Below, one piece after another: positions 17,161 through 25,022 of a stretch of DNA of 64,000 nucleotides; position 1 is the first letter of the stretch, and the number at the start of each line of letters is the position of its first letter. Source of the DNA: Dehalococcoidia bacterium UBA2991 (GTDB lineage Bacteria; Chloroflexota; Dehalococcoidia; Tepidiformales; Tepidiformaceae). The notes beneath the pieces are model-generated. The model had not been told where the DNA came from. It did no database searches and saw only the letters and a list, made by a program, of their open reading frames with translations. Position numbers and translations under genes: made by a program. Where the stretch lies: NCBI GenBank assembly GCA_002346645.1, contig DEAD01000016.1:85456-149455 (forward strand). Reading direction: 5' to 3'.

Positions 17161-17829
17161 TTGACTAGAGAGCTTTTTCAAAAAGAGCTAACTGATCTGC
17201 AGGATGATGTTTTGATCCTGGGCTCCATGGCCGAGAAGGCCGTGGTGGATAGTGTGGAGGCCCTCCGTTCTGCTGATCTTGAATGGGCCCAGCGTATCAT
17301 CGACGAAGATGCAGCCATCAATAAGAAGCGCTTTGACATCGAAGAGCGTGCTCTTTTCGTAATTGCTTCTCAGCAGCCACTTGCCAGCGACCTGCGCTCA
17401 ATAATTAGCGCCCTGATGATAATCACCGACCTGGAACGTATTGCAGACCACGCTGAGGGCATAGCTAGCATCAATCTACGACTGGGCGAGTCGGAAACCA
17501 TTCCCCGGCGTCTTGGCTACATCCCTGCTATGGCCGATCGCTCAATTGCTATGTTGCGTGACAGCTTGAAGGCCTACGTTGAACGCAATGTAGAGGAGGC
17601 GCGTCGTGTCTGCGATGCTGATGATGAAGTGGACCGGCTCCAGGATGCTGTGTACGACGAGACCTTACGTGGAATGATCGAGGAACCAGCGACGATAGAG
17701 CGCAATACCTATTACCTTTGGACTGCCCACAACCTTGAGCGAATAGCTGATCGTTGTACGAATATCTGTGAACGTGTGATTTTTGTTGTAACCGGAAGGA
17801 TGGAGGAGATTAACGTCTCCAAGTACTAG
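17161..17829 (+). CDS. phoU: Phosphate transport system regulator PhoU
   Basis: 222 residues from TTG 17161, chosen because AGGGGG lies about 8 bases upstream; a TTG at 17143 inside pstB would add six residues. Two PhoU three-helix repeats: FQKELTDLQDDVLILGSMAEKAV and TDLERIADHAEGIA in the first, PAMADRSIAMLRDSLKAYV and TAHNLERIADRCTNICERVIF in the second. Both carry the metal-binding E/DxxxD patterns. It represses Pho signalling through PstB when phosphate is sufficient. Last gene of the pst operon. Confidence 0.92.
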   Translation: MTRELFQKELTDLQDDVLILGSMAEKAVVDSVEALRSADLEWAQRIIDEDAAINKKRFDIEERALFVIASQQPLASDLRSIISALMIITDLERIADHAEGIASINLRLGESETIPRRLGYIPAMADRSIAMLRDSLKAYVERNVEEARRVCDADDEVDRLQDAVYDETLRGMIEEPATIERNTYYLWTAHNLERIADRCTNICERVIFVVTGRMEEINVSKY

Positions 17830-17870
17830 GGTGCGTTGCCCATGTGGGCGAGCTAGCTGATACTGAGCGG

Positions 17871-17920
17871 GCCCGCCGGATGGCGGGCTATTCGTCTGCG
17901 AGCTAAACGCTTTCGCAGAC
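17871..17920 (+). promoter_or_regulatory. Two hairpins between phoU and rplK (terminator/leader)
   Basis: GCCCGCC-GGAT-GGCGGGC (17871-17888) is a 7-bp stem that may stop pst transcription, although no U-tract follows. GTCTGCGA (17894-17901) pairs with TCGCAGAC (17913-17920), ending 22 bases before the rplK ATG. Its place suits a ribosomal-protein leader; L1 often represses rplKA mRNA, but I could not match the L1-site consensus. Confidence 0.45.
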
Positions 17921-17942
17921 ACGGCAGAGAGAGCCGAAACCT

Positions 17943-18368
17943 ATGGCAAAGAAAGTTCGCGCAACGCTCACCCTCCAAATAGAGGCCGGGAAGGCAAATC
18001 CTGCGCCTCCCATTGGTCCTGCCTTAGGGCAACATGGGGCCAATATCATGGAGTTCTGTAAAGAGTACAACTCCCGCACACAGTCACAGGCTGGGAGCAT
18101 CATTCCGGCCCAATTAACGATTTATGAGGATCGGTCTTTCAGCTTTATCCTCAAGACACCCCCTGCCGCCGACCTTCTTCGCAAGGCCGCTGGTGTGGAG
18201 AAGGGCGCTGGAGCGTCCAAAATAGAAAAGGCGGGTACGGTTACAACCGCAGATATTCGTCGGATTGCCGAAACGAAACTACCTGACCTCAACGCCAACG
18301 ACATCGAAGCCGCAATGAACATCGTTGCCGGTACTGCCCGCAGTATGGGCATCGATGTAGAAAATTAG
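17943..18368 (+). CDS. rplK: 50S ribosomal protein L11
   Basis: 141 residues, full length. N-terminal domain AKKVRATLTLQIEAGKANPAPPIGPALGQHGANIMEFCKEYN region (family PPxGPALGxxGxNIxxFC) and C-terminal rRNA-binding domain (KTPPAADLLRKAAG; MNIVAGTARSMGIDVE). It is part of the GTPase-associated centre and the substrate of PrmA, encoded at 7855. The usual upstream neighbours secE-nusG are absent; instead the pst operon precedes it. Confidence 0.96.
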   Translation: MAKKVRATLTLQIEAGKANPAPPIGPALGQHGANIMEFCKEYNSRTQSQAGSIIPAQLTIYEDRSFSFILKTPPAADLLRKAAGVEKGAGASKIEKAGTVTTADIRRIAETKLPDLNANDIEAAMNIVAGTARSMGIDVEN

Positions 18369-18384
18369 TTCCGGAGAGCTCCCA

Positions 18385-19092
18385 ATGAAGCAAGGCAAGC
18401 GGTTTACAACGGCTACGGACAAGATCGATAGCACACAAAAGTACTCGCCCGACGAGGCGATAGCCCTTGTGAAAGAAACTGCCACTGCCAAGTTTGACGA
18501 GACGGTTGAGATGCATCTACTCACTGGCTTGGACCCGCGTCATGCTGAGCAGCAGATACGGGGTAGCACAGTTCTTCCGCACGGTTTGGGTAAGGAGATA
18601 AGAATCCTTGTCTTTACCGAGGGGGAGCCTGCTCGTGAAGCTCAGCAGGCTGGTGCCGATATCGTTGGCGGTGATGATCTTATTCAGCGTGTGCAGGATG
18701 GCTTCATTGACTTTGATACCGCCATCGCTACCCGCGAAATGATGGGTAAGGTGGGTGGTCTTGGTCGTATTCTTGGTCCCCGTGGGCTAATGCCTAATCC
18801 GCGTTCCGGTACTGTCGTTGCCCCTGAAGATATTGGGCGTACCGTGACCGAGGCTAAGCGAGGACGAGTCGAGTTTCGCCTTGATCGGCTGGCCAATATC
18901 CATGTCTCACTAGGTAAGGCTTCTTTCGATGAGGACAAGCTGCGCGACAACATGGCTGTTTTCATTGAAGCAATCAATGAGGCTCGACCGGATGTGAAGG
19001 GTGTGTTTATTCGCTCGGTCACGCTTACGAGCACTATGGGCCCTGCTGTTGGCGTCGATGTGAACCAAACGCTGGCTTTGAAACCGGCCTGA
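18385..19092 (+). CDS. rplA: 50S ribosomal protein L1
   Basis: 235 residues. Signatures TVEMHLLTGLDPRHAEQQIRG, TVLPHGLGKEIRILVF, RILGPRGLMPNPRSGTV (the L1 hallmark, about 129-145) and FIRSVTLTSTMGPAVGVD. It lies 16 bases after rplK. The partner genes rplJ-rplL, which usually follow directly, are 5 kb away on the other strand. A weak hairpin GAACCC/GGGTTC overlaps the stop and may end transcription. Confidence 0.96.
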   Translation: MKQGKRFTTATDKIDSTQKYSPDEAIALVKETATAKFDETVEMHLLTGLDPRHAEQQIRGSTVLPHGLGKEIRILVFTEGEPAREAQQAGADIVGGDDLIQRVQDGFIDFDTAIATREMMGKVGGLGRILGPRGLMPNPRSGTVVAPEDIGRTVTEAKRGRVEFRLDRLANIHVSLGKASFDEDKLRDNMAVFIEAINEARPDVKGVFIRSVTLTSTMGPAVGVDVNQTLALKPA

Positions 19093-19216
19093 ACCCTTCC
19101 CCAGGCTTGGGTTCTCACTACCCATCTGAAAATTGTAGGGTCAGCTCCGGAAACTTGGTCTGTAACAATAGGTCTTACAAACCACTACCATCCCCAGGAG
19201 GGGCAGGAGGTTGGCG

Positions 19217-19780
19217 ATGCCTAGACTTGACGATAGTGGTGCCGGTTTCGCCGGCATTTATAGCCAGCACCGCGAGCTCTGGGAGGCGTTCCAGGTTCAA
19301 TGGGGCACTATCTGGGAGTATGGCTCCCTTGAGCCCCGAATTCGTGACCTAATCCGCATTAAGTCTGCTTCTCTTCACTCCTGCGATTTCTGAGCGCCCG
19401 CGCGAACTGCTGCGGCGCAGCAGGATGGTATGGATGAGAGAATGGTCTCGGCTATACACGACCTCGAGGGGGCGGAGCTGGAACCTCGGGTGATGTTGGC
19501 CATGATGTTTGTAGAGCGTTGGGTGAGGGACGATGCTCGTTCTATCGACGAAACGTTCTTCACAAAGCTACTTGAACATTTCAGTGAGCGTGAACTGGTG
19601 GAACTAGCTATTACTACTGGCACTGTAGAGCTTTCTCACAAGTTCAACACTGCCTTCGCCGTCATTCCTAGGCATGATGGGGATACCTATGAGGTGGGCA
19701 CTCCTGGCGCACCTCAGCACATGCGTGATCATCTTTCATCCCTTGGAATTAAGTCTCCCCGAGCAAAGGAAGACGACTAA
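19217..19780 (+). CDS. AhpD/CMD-like selenoprotein (CxxU), candidate
   Basis: Read with TGA 19391-19393 as selenocysteine this is one 187-residue protein: ATG 19217 with AGGAGG upstream, Sec at codon 59, natural TAA at 19780. The segment before the TGA (RDLIRIKSASLHSCDF) and after (APARTAAAQQDGMDERMVSAI) fits the carboxymuconolactone decarboxylase/AhpD motif CxxCxxxH, so UGA stands precisely at the resolving Cys. The family's following His is Arg. The frame is open on both sides with no other stop, and a hairpin follows at SECIS distance. AhpD-like proteins are peroxide-reducing or thiol-redox proteins. It lies 1 base before the acyl-CoA ligase gene, suggesting co-expression. Alternative: a recent nonsense mutation, made unlikely by the second case at 47386. 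Confidence 0.82.
19391..19423 (+). promoter_or_regulatory. Candidate bacterial SECIS element
   Basis: UGA at 19391-19393 is followed after 13 bases by CTGCTGC (19407-19413), loop GGC, GCAGCAG (19417-19423): a perfect 7-bp stem with G in the first two loop bases. Twenty bases separate the UGA from the loop, within the range for SelB-dependent recoding. Confidence 0.72.
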
Positions 19781-19781
19781 C

Positions 19782-21284
19782 GTGTCTTCTTTCGCTACGG
19801 TTCCTGAACTACTTGCCGTTGGTATTCCAGATGCGGTTGCATTGCAAGGTGATGGGGAGAGTGAGGCCACCTTTGCAGAGCTTCGCGAGGCGGTAGAAGG
19901 ACTAGCTGGCCAGCTGCGTAGCGTTGGGATCACTCCTGGTGCTCGAGTCGGCATCGTCCTTCCCAATAGCCCAGGGATGGCCGTGGTTTTTCTTGCTGCC
20001 GCCACTGCTGGTACAGCAGCCCCGCTCAACCCTCGCTACGGTGAAGAGGAGCTAACCCTCTCGTTCAAGGAGCTCGACGTTCGCGTCGTGGTAACCACTG
20101 CCGAGGCAGAAGGGATTCCCTCGATGCCTGGGGTCCGACGGCTTGATCTGCAAGGCAATGGGCTCGAGCTGACCCTTACTGAGAATGGCGATGTCATTAG
20201 CTTTTCCCCTGGTGTTTCTCCCTCCCCTGATCATCTGGCGCTGGTGCTTCAGACTTCAGGTACTACTTCTCGCCCAAAAACAGTACCCCTTACCCACGCC
20301 AATCTCGCTGTTTCCGCGGGAAATATTGCAGAGTCTCTGGGACTTACGTCTGCGGATCGCTGTTTGCTGGTAATGCCGCTTTTCCACATACACGGGCTCA
20401 TTGCAGGTCTGCTGGCACCTCTCTCTACTGGTGGTGCAATCGCCTGCCCTGGTGACTTCAATGCCTTCCGTTTCTTTGAGTGGCTCGATGCGTTTGAGCC
20501 TAGTTGGTACACCGCTGTTCCTACCATGCACCAGCTTGTACTTTCTCGTGCAGAACGGCATGCCGAGGTTCTTCAACGCACCCGCTTGCGCTTTGTACGC
20601 TCTTCCTCTGCCCCCTTGCCGCCAGTAGTTCTGGAGCGGATTGAGGAGTTATTTGGGGCTCCCATGATTGAGGCATACGGTATGACTGAGGCGTCACACC
20701 AGATGGCTGCTCAACCTATTCCGCCGGGGCTCCGTAAGCTCGGAGCTGTTGGCCGTCCGACCGGCATTGAGATGGCTATTCTCGACGCCAGCGGCGGTAG
20801 CTTAGTTGCCAATGAACGTGGCGAGGTCTGCATCCGTGGGGCGAGCGTGACCGATGGCTACGAGGCTAATGCAGAGGCCAACGCAGAGGCCTTCACTGCT
20901 ACTGGCTGGTTCCGTACCGGCGATGAGGGTTATCTCGACGAGGATGGCTACCTCTTTCTTACCGGACGCCTAAAAGAGCTTATCAATCGAGGTGGTGAGA
21001 AGGTTGCACCTCGTGAGATTGAGGAAGTAATTCTTCGTCATCCTGCTGTCCGCCAGGCTGTTTGTTTCGCACTTTCCCACGCTACCCTTGGAGAGGACGT
21101 GGCAGCAGCAGTGGTTCCCGAACCTGAAAGTGACCTTGACGAAGCTGCTGTTCGAGATCTCTGCGGTCAGCATCTGGCTGCTTTCAAGGTACCCCGTACT
21201 GTGATCTTTGTAGATGAGATCCCAGTAGGGCCTACAGGGAAACTACAGCGGATTGGTTTGGCCGAACGTCTTGGTCTTGAATAA
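19782..21284 (+). CDS. Acyl-CoA synthetase (AMP-forming), AAE3/oxalyl-CoA-ligase-like
   Basis: 500 residues from GTG 19782 with AAAGGAAG upstream. ANL superfamily: phosphate loop LQTSGTTSRPKTVPLTHANL (A3), MPLFHIHGLIAGLLAPL, WYTAVPTMHQ, A5 AYGMTEASHQMA, A7-A8 GWFRTGDEGYLDEDGYLFLTG with RLKELINRGGEKVAPREIEE, and catalytic Lys in PTGKLQR. The HIHGL...GLLAPL and YTAVPTMHQ stretches are close in style to plant AAE3/yeast Pcs60 oxalyl-CoA synthetases, so a short dicarboxylic or short-chain acid may be the substrate; this is inference. It is followed by an enoyl-CoA hydratase. Confidence 0.85.
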   Translation: MSSFATVPELLAVGIPDAVALQGDGESEATFAELREAVEGLAGQLRSVGITPGARVGIVLPNSPGMAVVFLAAATAGTAAPLNPRYGEEELTLSFKELDVRVVVTTAEAEGIPSMPGVRRLDLQGNGLELTLTENGDVISFSPGVSPSPDHLALVLQTSGTTSRPKTVPLTHANLAVSAGNIAESLGLTSADRCLLVMPLFHIHGLIAGLLAPLSTGGAIACPGDFNAFRFFEWLDAFEPSWYTAVPTMHQLVLSRAERHAEVLQRTRLRFVRSSSAPLPPVVLERIEELFGAPMIEAYGMTEASHQMAAQPIPPGLRKLGAVGRPTGIEMAILDASGGSLVANERGEVCIRGASVTDGYEANAEANAEAFTATGWFRTGDEGYLDEDGYLFLTGRLKELINRGGEKVAPREIEEVILRHPAVRQAVCFALSHATLGEDVAAAVVPEPESDLDEAAVRDLCGQHLAAFKVPRTVIFVDEIPVGPTGKLQRIGLAERLGLE

Positions 21285-21310
21285 AAAGGAATCCTCTTCC
21301 CCAGCACTCC

Positions 21311-21316
21311 TATAAT
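21311..21316 (+). promoter_or_regulatory. Possible -10 box upstream of enoyl-CoA hydratase
   Basis: TATAAT sits 31 bases before the ATG at 21348, but no good -35 is found at 16-18 bases, so this is only a weak candidate. A GTATAC-centred imperfect palindrome follows at about 21319-21333. Confidence 0.25.
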
Positions 21317-21347
21317 TCCTTGTATACGAAATTCCAGGAGGGACCTT

Positions 21348-22244
21348 ATGCCTGAGTATGAGAACTTGCTCCTCGACCGTGTCGGTACCGACGGGCGCGT
21401 CGGACGGATCACCCTCAATCGCCCTGAAAAGATGAATGCTCTCTCGCAGGAGCTCCTCTTTGAATTCAACGGGGCTCTTCACGATTACGAGGCTGATGAC
21501 AGTGTGCGGGTCATCATCATCAAAGGTGCGGGCCGCTGTTTTAGCGCTGGCTATGATCTCACCCCACCCCAGGGCCGTGGTGCTGATGCTGTTGTCCGGC
21601 GCCATCGTGCGGTTGACGAACAAGGCCGTCGTCTTCTTTGGAACATGCGCACTGGTATGCAGCAAATCACCGACATACAGATGTACTACTGGAATATGGC
21701 CAAGGTGACCATCGCCCAGCTGCATGGCTACGCTCTCGCGGGTGGCTGTGAAATGGCAATGATGTCCGACATGGTTACTGCTGCGGAAGATGTTCGTATA
21801 GGACACCCCGGAGTTCGTGGCCTCGGAGTAGCTCGGAATGGGGCTATCTTTCCTTTTGTTCTCGGTATGCGTAAGGCCAAAGAGCTCTACTACACAGGCG
21901 ATAACGTTACTGGTACCGAAGCCGAGGAGATTGGCATGGTCAACTATGCTTGGCCTGCGGACGAGCTTGAGGACCGCACAACTGCGTTCGCTGACCGAAT
22001 TGCTAACCTAAGCGCTGATCACCTGGCGATAGCGAAGACCAGCATGAACCGCTTTTACGAAAACATGGGCATCTACTCATCTATCCGTAGCTCCACCGAT
22101 CTCGATGCCGCTGGCCAGTTCACTGCTCAGGCCTATGCCTGGCAGGATCGTACTAGTAAGGCTATGGAAAGCGGGGGCGGATTGAAGGAAGCGCTCGATT
22201 GGAGAGATGGTCCCTATCGAGATTACCGCGCGAGCAGCCGATAG
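21348..22244 (+). CDS. Enoyl-CoA hydratase/isomerase family protein
   Basis: 298 residues, ATG with AGGAGGG upstream. Crotonase fold: GRITLNRPEKMNALSQELL, oxyanion-hole segment GAGRCFSAGYDLTP (about 62-75), and second oxyanion segment LHGYALAGGCEMAMMSDMVTA (about 125-145), where the first catalytic Glu of true hydratases corresponds to CEMAMM. The insert after residue 77 (RGADAVVRRHRAVDEQGRR) is longer than in short-chain hydratases, and the C-terminus DWRDGPYRDY is typical of Chloroflexota/Actinobacteria members. It likely acts in CoA-thioester catabolism with the ligase upstream. Confidence 0.85.
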   Translation: MPEYENLLLDRVGTDGRVGRITLNRPEKMNALSQELLFEFNGALHDYEADDSVRVIIIKGAGRCFSAGYDLTPPQGRGADAVVRRHRAVDEQGRRLLWNMRTGMQQITDIQMYYWNMAKVTIAQLHGYALAGGCEMAMMSDMVTAAEDVRIGHPGVRGLGVARNGAIFPFVLGMRKAKELYYTGDNVTGTEAEEIGMVNYAWPADELEDRTTAFADRIANLSADHLAIAKTSMNRFYENMGIYSSIRSSTDLDAAGQFTAQAYAWQDRTSKAMESGGGLKEALDWRDGPYRDYRASSR

Positions 22245-22259
22245 GGAGAAGTCTTACAG

Positions 22260-22808
22260 CTAGTAAGCGAGGCCTTCCTTTCCCAGTAGGGACCGGGCAA
22301 AGGAGGCGCGGCCTAGGTGTCCGTTCGCGTGCCCGATGAGGCCGTGTCCGATCGCCTCCATACGAGATATCTCTCCCCATGGCCGGAACAGTTGGAAAGT
22401 GGTTAGGTATTCGTCGCTCATGGCTGCAATGCGTGGAACCACCCCATCCCTCAGTGCTTCGGTATAACGGTCGAATTCTTCTGGCCCAGGGAAGCGAAGG
22501 TTGTATGCCTCTTCTGGTGTCATATTTGTGCCCTGTTCGACCCGTGGTAGTTGCCAGCTTTGGTCGAATCCCTGCGTTAGCCAGATGGGTTGGTCCCGGT
22601 CAAAAGCGAAGTGAATGATGTTGTCGATCGTGCGCTGTACGTGCCATACATCGAAGGCTATTGAGTTTGTCCGCCGGTTTTGTGTGTCGCAAAGCTCTTC
22701 GTAGGTCAAGCCGGATACTGCCTGTTTGCAGTAGTCGAGTACTCTTTCGACTAGCCGCGCGTACTGCGCTTGCACCGTGGCATCGACTCCCATGCCGGAC
22801 ATCGTCAT
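22260..22808 (-). CDS. DinB-family protein
   Basis: 182 residues. Four-helix DinB type: YARLVERVLDYCKQAVSGLTYEEL, AFDVWHVQRTIDNIIHFAF (first metal His in W-H-V-Q-R), and GHGLIGHANGHLGRASFAR at the C-terminus (His residues for metal). Function not known; family members include mycothiol/bacillithiol-dependent enzymes. Its ATG overlaps the stop of the upstream hydrolase (ATGA), so the two are translationally coupled. Confidence 0.72.
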   Translation of the reverse strand: MTMSGMGVDATVQAQYARLVERVLDYCKQAVSGLTYEELCDTQNRRTNSIAFDVWHVQRTIDNIIHFAFDRDQPIWLTQGFDQSWQLPRVEQGTNMTPEEAYNLRFPGPEEFDRYTEALRDGVVPRIAAMSDEYLTTFQLFRPWGEISRMEAIGHGLIGHANGHLGRASFARSLLGKEGLAY

Positions 22809-23659
22809 GGGGTGTGCTCTTTAAGAAAGCTGCGAATGATTTCGATAGTTTCTGTTACCTTTGCTTCGCTGCGGCAGTCCACGTCTAGGCAGAGAGCATT
22901 TTTTGCATCTCTGCATATCTGCTCGGCGATGCTAGTGGGGTGGAATTGGTCGCTGCCTGGCAGAATTAGCAGAGGGGTCTCGCAATTCTGTACCCATCCA
23001 GCGTCGACGCTAAAGTAAGGTGGTCGGTCTGGCCAGATAGCATCTGCGTAAGATTCGATGAGCCGGACGTATGCTGCTGTGGTCATTGCTTGGATCTCCT
23101 CACGGAATCCAGCATCGTCGTGAATGCGCCGAGCAAACGGTCCCGCCGCGTTGTTCGCCATGAAGATTGGATTCGCTAAGGCTGCTTCAACGACGGCCTG
23201 CACCCCTTCGCGTCGCGCTAGAGTGAGAGTCGGCTGAAACATGTCCATGAAGGTTTCCAATGAGTTCGTATGGTTCAGCCCTACGGGGTCCTGTCCCACC
23301 CCGGCTGTGATGCGGGCCGGAGCTTCTTGGGCGATGCGGAGAATGTAGGCAACCCCGATGCAACCCCCATAGGTGTGTGCTTGGGCTGCGCCGATGTCGT
23401 CGAGGACTGCAATCTGGTCGGCCACCAGTACGTCGTAGGGCGCTGGCCTAGCGGGAGCAGGACTCTTGCCAGCATTTCGTTGGTCCATTCCGATAACCAT
23501 GAAGTCTGACGCGAATTCTTTGATTGGGTTGATTGCGCTAATCGACCAAAAGTCAATCTCGCTATTCACTCCACCCGGTGCGAAGCACAGCAAGGGGAAT
23601 CCGTTGCCAAATGTTTCGTAATGGATGACTGCTCCGTCGGGTCGCTCAATATCCGGCAT
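22805..23659 (-). CDS. Alpha/beta hydrolase with Cys at the nucleophile position
   Basis: 284 residues from ATG 23659 with GGAGGTGG upstream. Fold signature: GAVIHYETFGNGFPLLCFAPGG (oxyanion region), GMDQRNAGKSPAP (typical D-x-R-x-x-G-x-S), the nucleophile elbow HTYGGCIGVAYILR, and LLILPGSDQFHPTS near the acid/His region. The elbow is GGCIG instead of GxSxG, so the nucleophile would be Cys, as in dienelactone hydrolase. Substrate unknown. Coupled to the DinB gene downstream. Confidence 0.75.
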   Translation of the reverse strand: MPDIERPDGAVIHYETFGNGFPLLCFAPGGVNSEIDFWSISAINPIKEFASDFMVIGMDQRNAGKSPAPARPAPYDVLVADQIAVLDDIGAAQAHTYGGCIGVAYILRIAQEAPARITAGVGQDPVGLNHTNSLETFMDMFQPTLTLARREGVQAVVEAALANPIFMANNAAGPFARRIHDDAGFREEIQAMTTAAYVRLIESYADAIWPDRPPYFSVDAGWVQNCETPLLILPGSDQFHPTSIAEQICRDAKNALCLDVDCRSEAKVTETIEIIRSFLKEHTP

Positions 23660-23821
23660 ACACCACCTCCAGCGCACCGGATTCTATCTTCTCTAGGAGG
23701 AAGCCTCGCACTCGAGTCTTTGGGTTGAGTGCATTGACGGCTTGGCGTTCTCCGTCTCACTTAAGGGGCGTATGGAGAATGCCGCCCAAAGACCAGGCTG
23801 CAAATGGCTAGCAGTCCAGAG

Positions 23822-23845
23822 AAAAAAGCGGCGCTAAGGCTTTTC
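23822..23845 (-). terminator. Terminator downstream of rplL
   Basis: On the minus strand GAAAAGC...GCTTTTTTC forms a stem ending in a U-run 17-40 bases after the rplL stop, so the rplJL unit ends here and rpoB does not follow. Confidence 0.55.
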
Positions 23846-23862
23846 TACCGTGAGGTGCAGAC

Positions 23863-24255
23863 TTACTCGACGGCTATGGTAGCGCCTGCCTCTTCAAGCT
23901 TGCCCTTGATCTCGTCGGCCTCTTCCTTGGAGATGCCTTCCTTAACCTTGGCAGGAGCACCCTCAACGAGTTCCTTGGCCTCTTTGAGGCCTAGGCCGGT
24001 CACGACCTCGCGAACGGCCTTGATCACATTGATCTTCTTCTCGCCAAAGTCCTTTAGGACAACGTCGAACTCTGCCTTTTCTTCACTTCCTGCTCCCGCA
24101 CCTTCGCCACCGGCAGCAGGAGCTGCTGCTGCCATCATCATGGGTGCGGCTGCTGTGATGTCGAACTCCTCTTCTATTGCCTTGTTAAGGTCACGGAGCT
24201 CTAGCAGCGTCATGTCTTTAATGATTTCCAGGGCTTCTTCGATCTTAGTAGCCAT
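23863..24255 (-). CDS. rplL: 50S ribosomal protein L7/L12
   Basis: 130 residues from ATG 24255 (AAAGGAG upstream); the longer frame to 24315 has no family match. N-terminal dimerisation helix region EEALEIIKDMTLLELRDLNKAIEEEF, Ala/Gly-rich hinge (AAAPMMMAAAAPAAGGEGAG), and C-terminal domain EKAEFDVVLKDFGEKKINVIKAVREV ... GLGLKEAKELVEGAPAKVKEG. It forms the ribosomal stalk with L10. Normal length. Confidence 0.96.
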   Translation of the reverse strand: MATKIEEALEIIKDMTLLELRDLNKAIEEEFDITAAAPMMMAAAAPAAGGEGAGAGSEEKAEFDVVLKDFGEKKINVIKAVREVVTGLGLKEAKELVEGAPAKVKEGISKEEADEIKGKLEEAGATIAVE

Positions 24256-24301
24256 TGCAGTTCTCCTTTGATATGTGTGGCATTTCTGGTGGAAGGAGCC
24301 G

Positions 24302-24835
24302 CTAGGCGGCTTCACCCTCTTCTAGCTGGTTGGCGCGGGCTTCGACGAGTCCACTGAAGTCGCGCAGTGTGGTTTGTAGAAGACTTGAGAGATTCTGGAC
24401 CGGCGATTGCAGTTTCCCCATGATCTGAGCTAGGAGCTCATCCTTCGAGGGGATCTTGGCAAGTTCCTCCACTTCGGCGGCGCTCAGCAGCCGACCTTCG
24501 AGCCAGCCCCCGTGAATGGGGAGTTCTAGCCGCTCTGCCTGCAGGTACTCCATCAACAGACGCGCTGGTGCAACGGGATCGCCGTAGCCAAGTGTCAGTG
24601 TGGTAGGACCTTTCAGGAGTTCAGCTAATTCCGGACGCCCGGACTCCTCAGCAGCCAGCTTTGCGAGAGAATTCTTGACGACGCGAATTCGCACGTCAGC
24701 GGAACCAAGAGCCCGGCGCAATGCTTGGAAGGCTTGCACGTCGAGACCGCTGTGGTCGCTTCCTATAGCAACCTCAGCCCGCTCTAGGTCCTGCTTGATT
24801 TCGGCGACGAGCGCCACTTTCTTCGCGGCAGGCAC
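24302..24835 (-). CDS. rplJ: 50S ribosomal protein L10
   Basis: 177 residues. N-terminal rRNA-binding domain (KKVALVAEIKQDLERAEVAIGSDHSGL; FQALRRALGSADVRIRVVKNSLAKLA; LLKGPTTLTLGYGDPVAPARLL) and the C-terminal helix that binds L7/L12 dimers (FSGLVEARANQLEEGEAA). It forms a two-gene unit with rplL, on the strand opposite rplK-rplA. Confidence 0.95.
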   Translation of the reverse strand: MPAAKKVALVAEIKQDLERAEVAIGSDHSGLDVQAFQALRRALGSADVRIRVVKNSLAKLAAEESGRPELAELLKGPTTLTLGYGDPVAPARLLMEYLQAERLELPIHGGWLEGRLLSAAEVEELAKIPSKDELLAQIMGKLQSPVQNLSSLLQTTLRDFSGLVEARANQLEEGEAA

Positions 24836-24888
24836 GAAAGAAACTCCAGTCCAGCGAAGGGGAGAGAGGAATGCGAGTGGCGCGCGTT

Positions 24889-24926
24889 TAGGCGCTCTCC
24901 TCGCGCATCGCCTCGACAGGCGCCTA
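24889..24926 (-). promoter_or_regulatory. L10-leader-like hairpin
   Basis: On the minus strand TAGGCGC pairs with GCGCCTA around a GC-rich 24-base interior, starting about 90 bases upstream of the rplJ start. The AGGCGC...GCGCCT arrangement and place resemble the r-protein L10 leader bound by L10(L12)4. The full consensus was not verified. Confidence 0.45.
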
Positions 24927-25022
24927 TTTGTTTAAGGCTTATCCCCACTGGGGACCTGAGGTCTCCGGCAATCGCTTGCGGACCCAAGGGTACGATGCGG
25001 TACGAATACGGGGAAGGGTTTG

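Noticed and set aside
19107..19352. 81-residue frame overlapping the AhpD-like gene
   Set aside because: Different frame, no family match; the AhpD reading with Sec explains the region.
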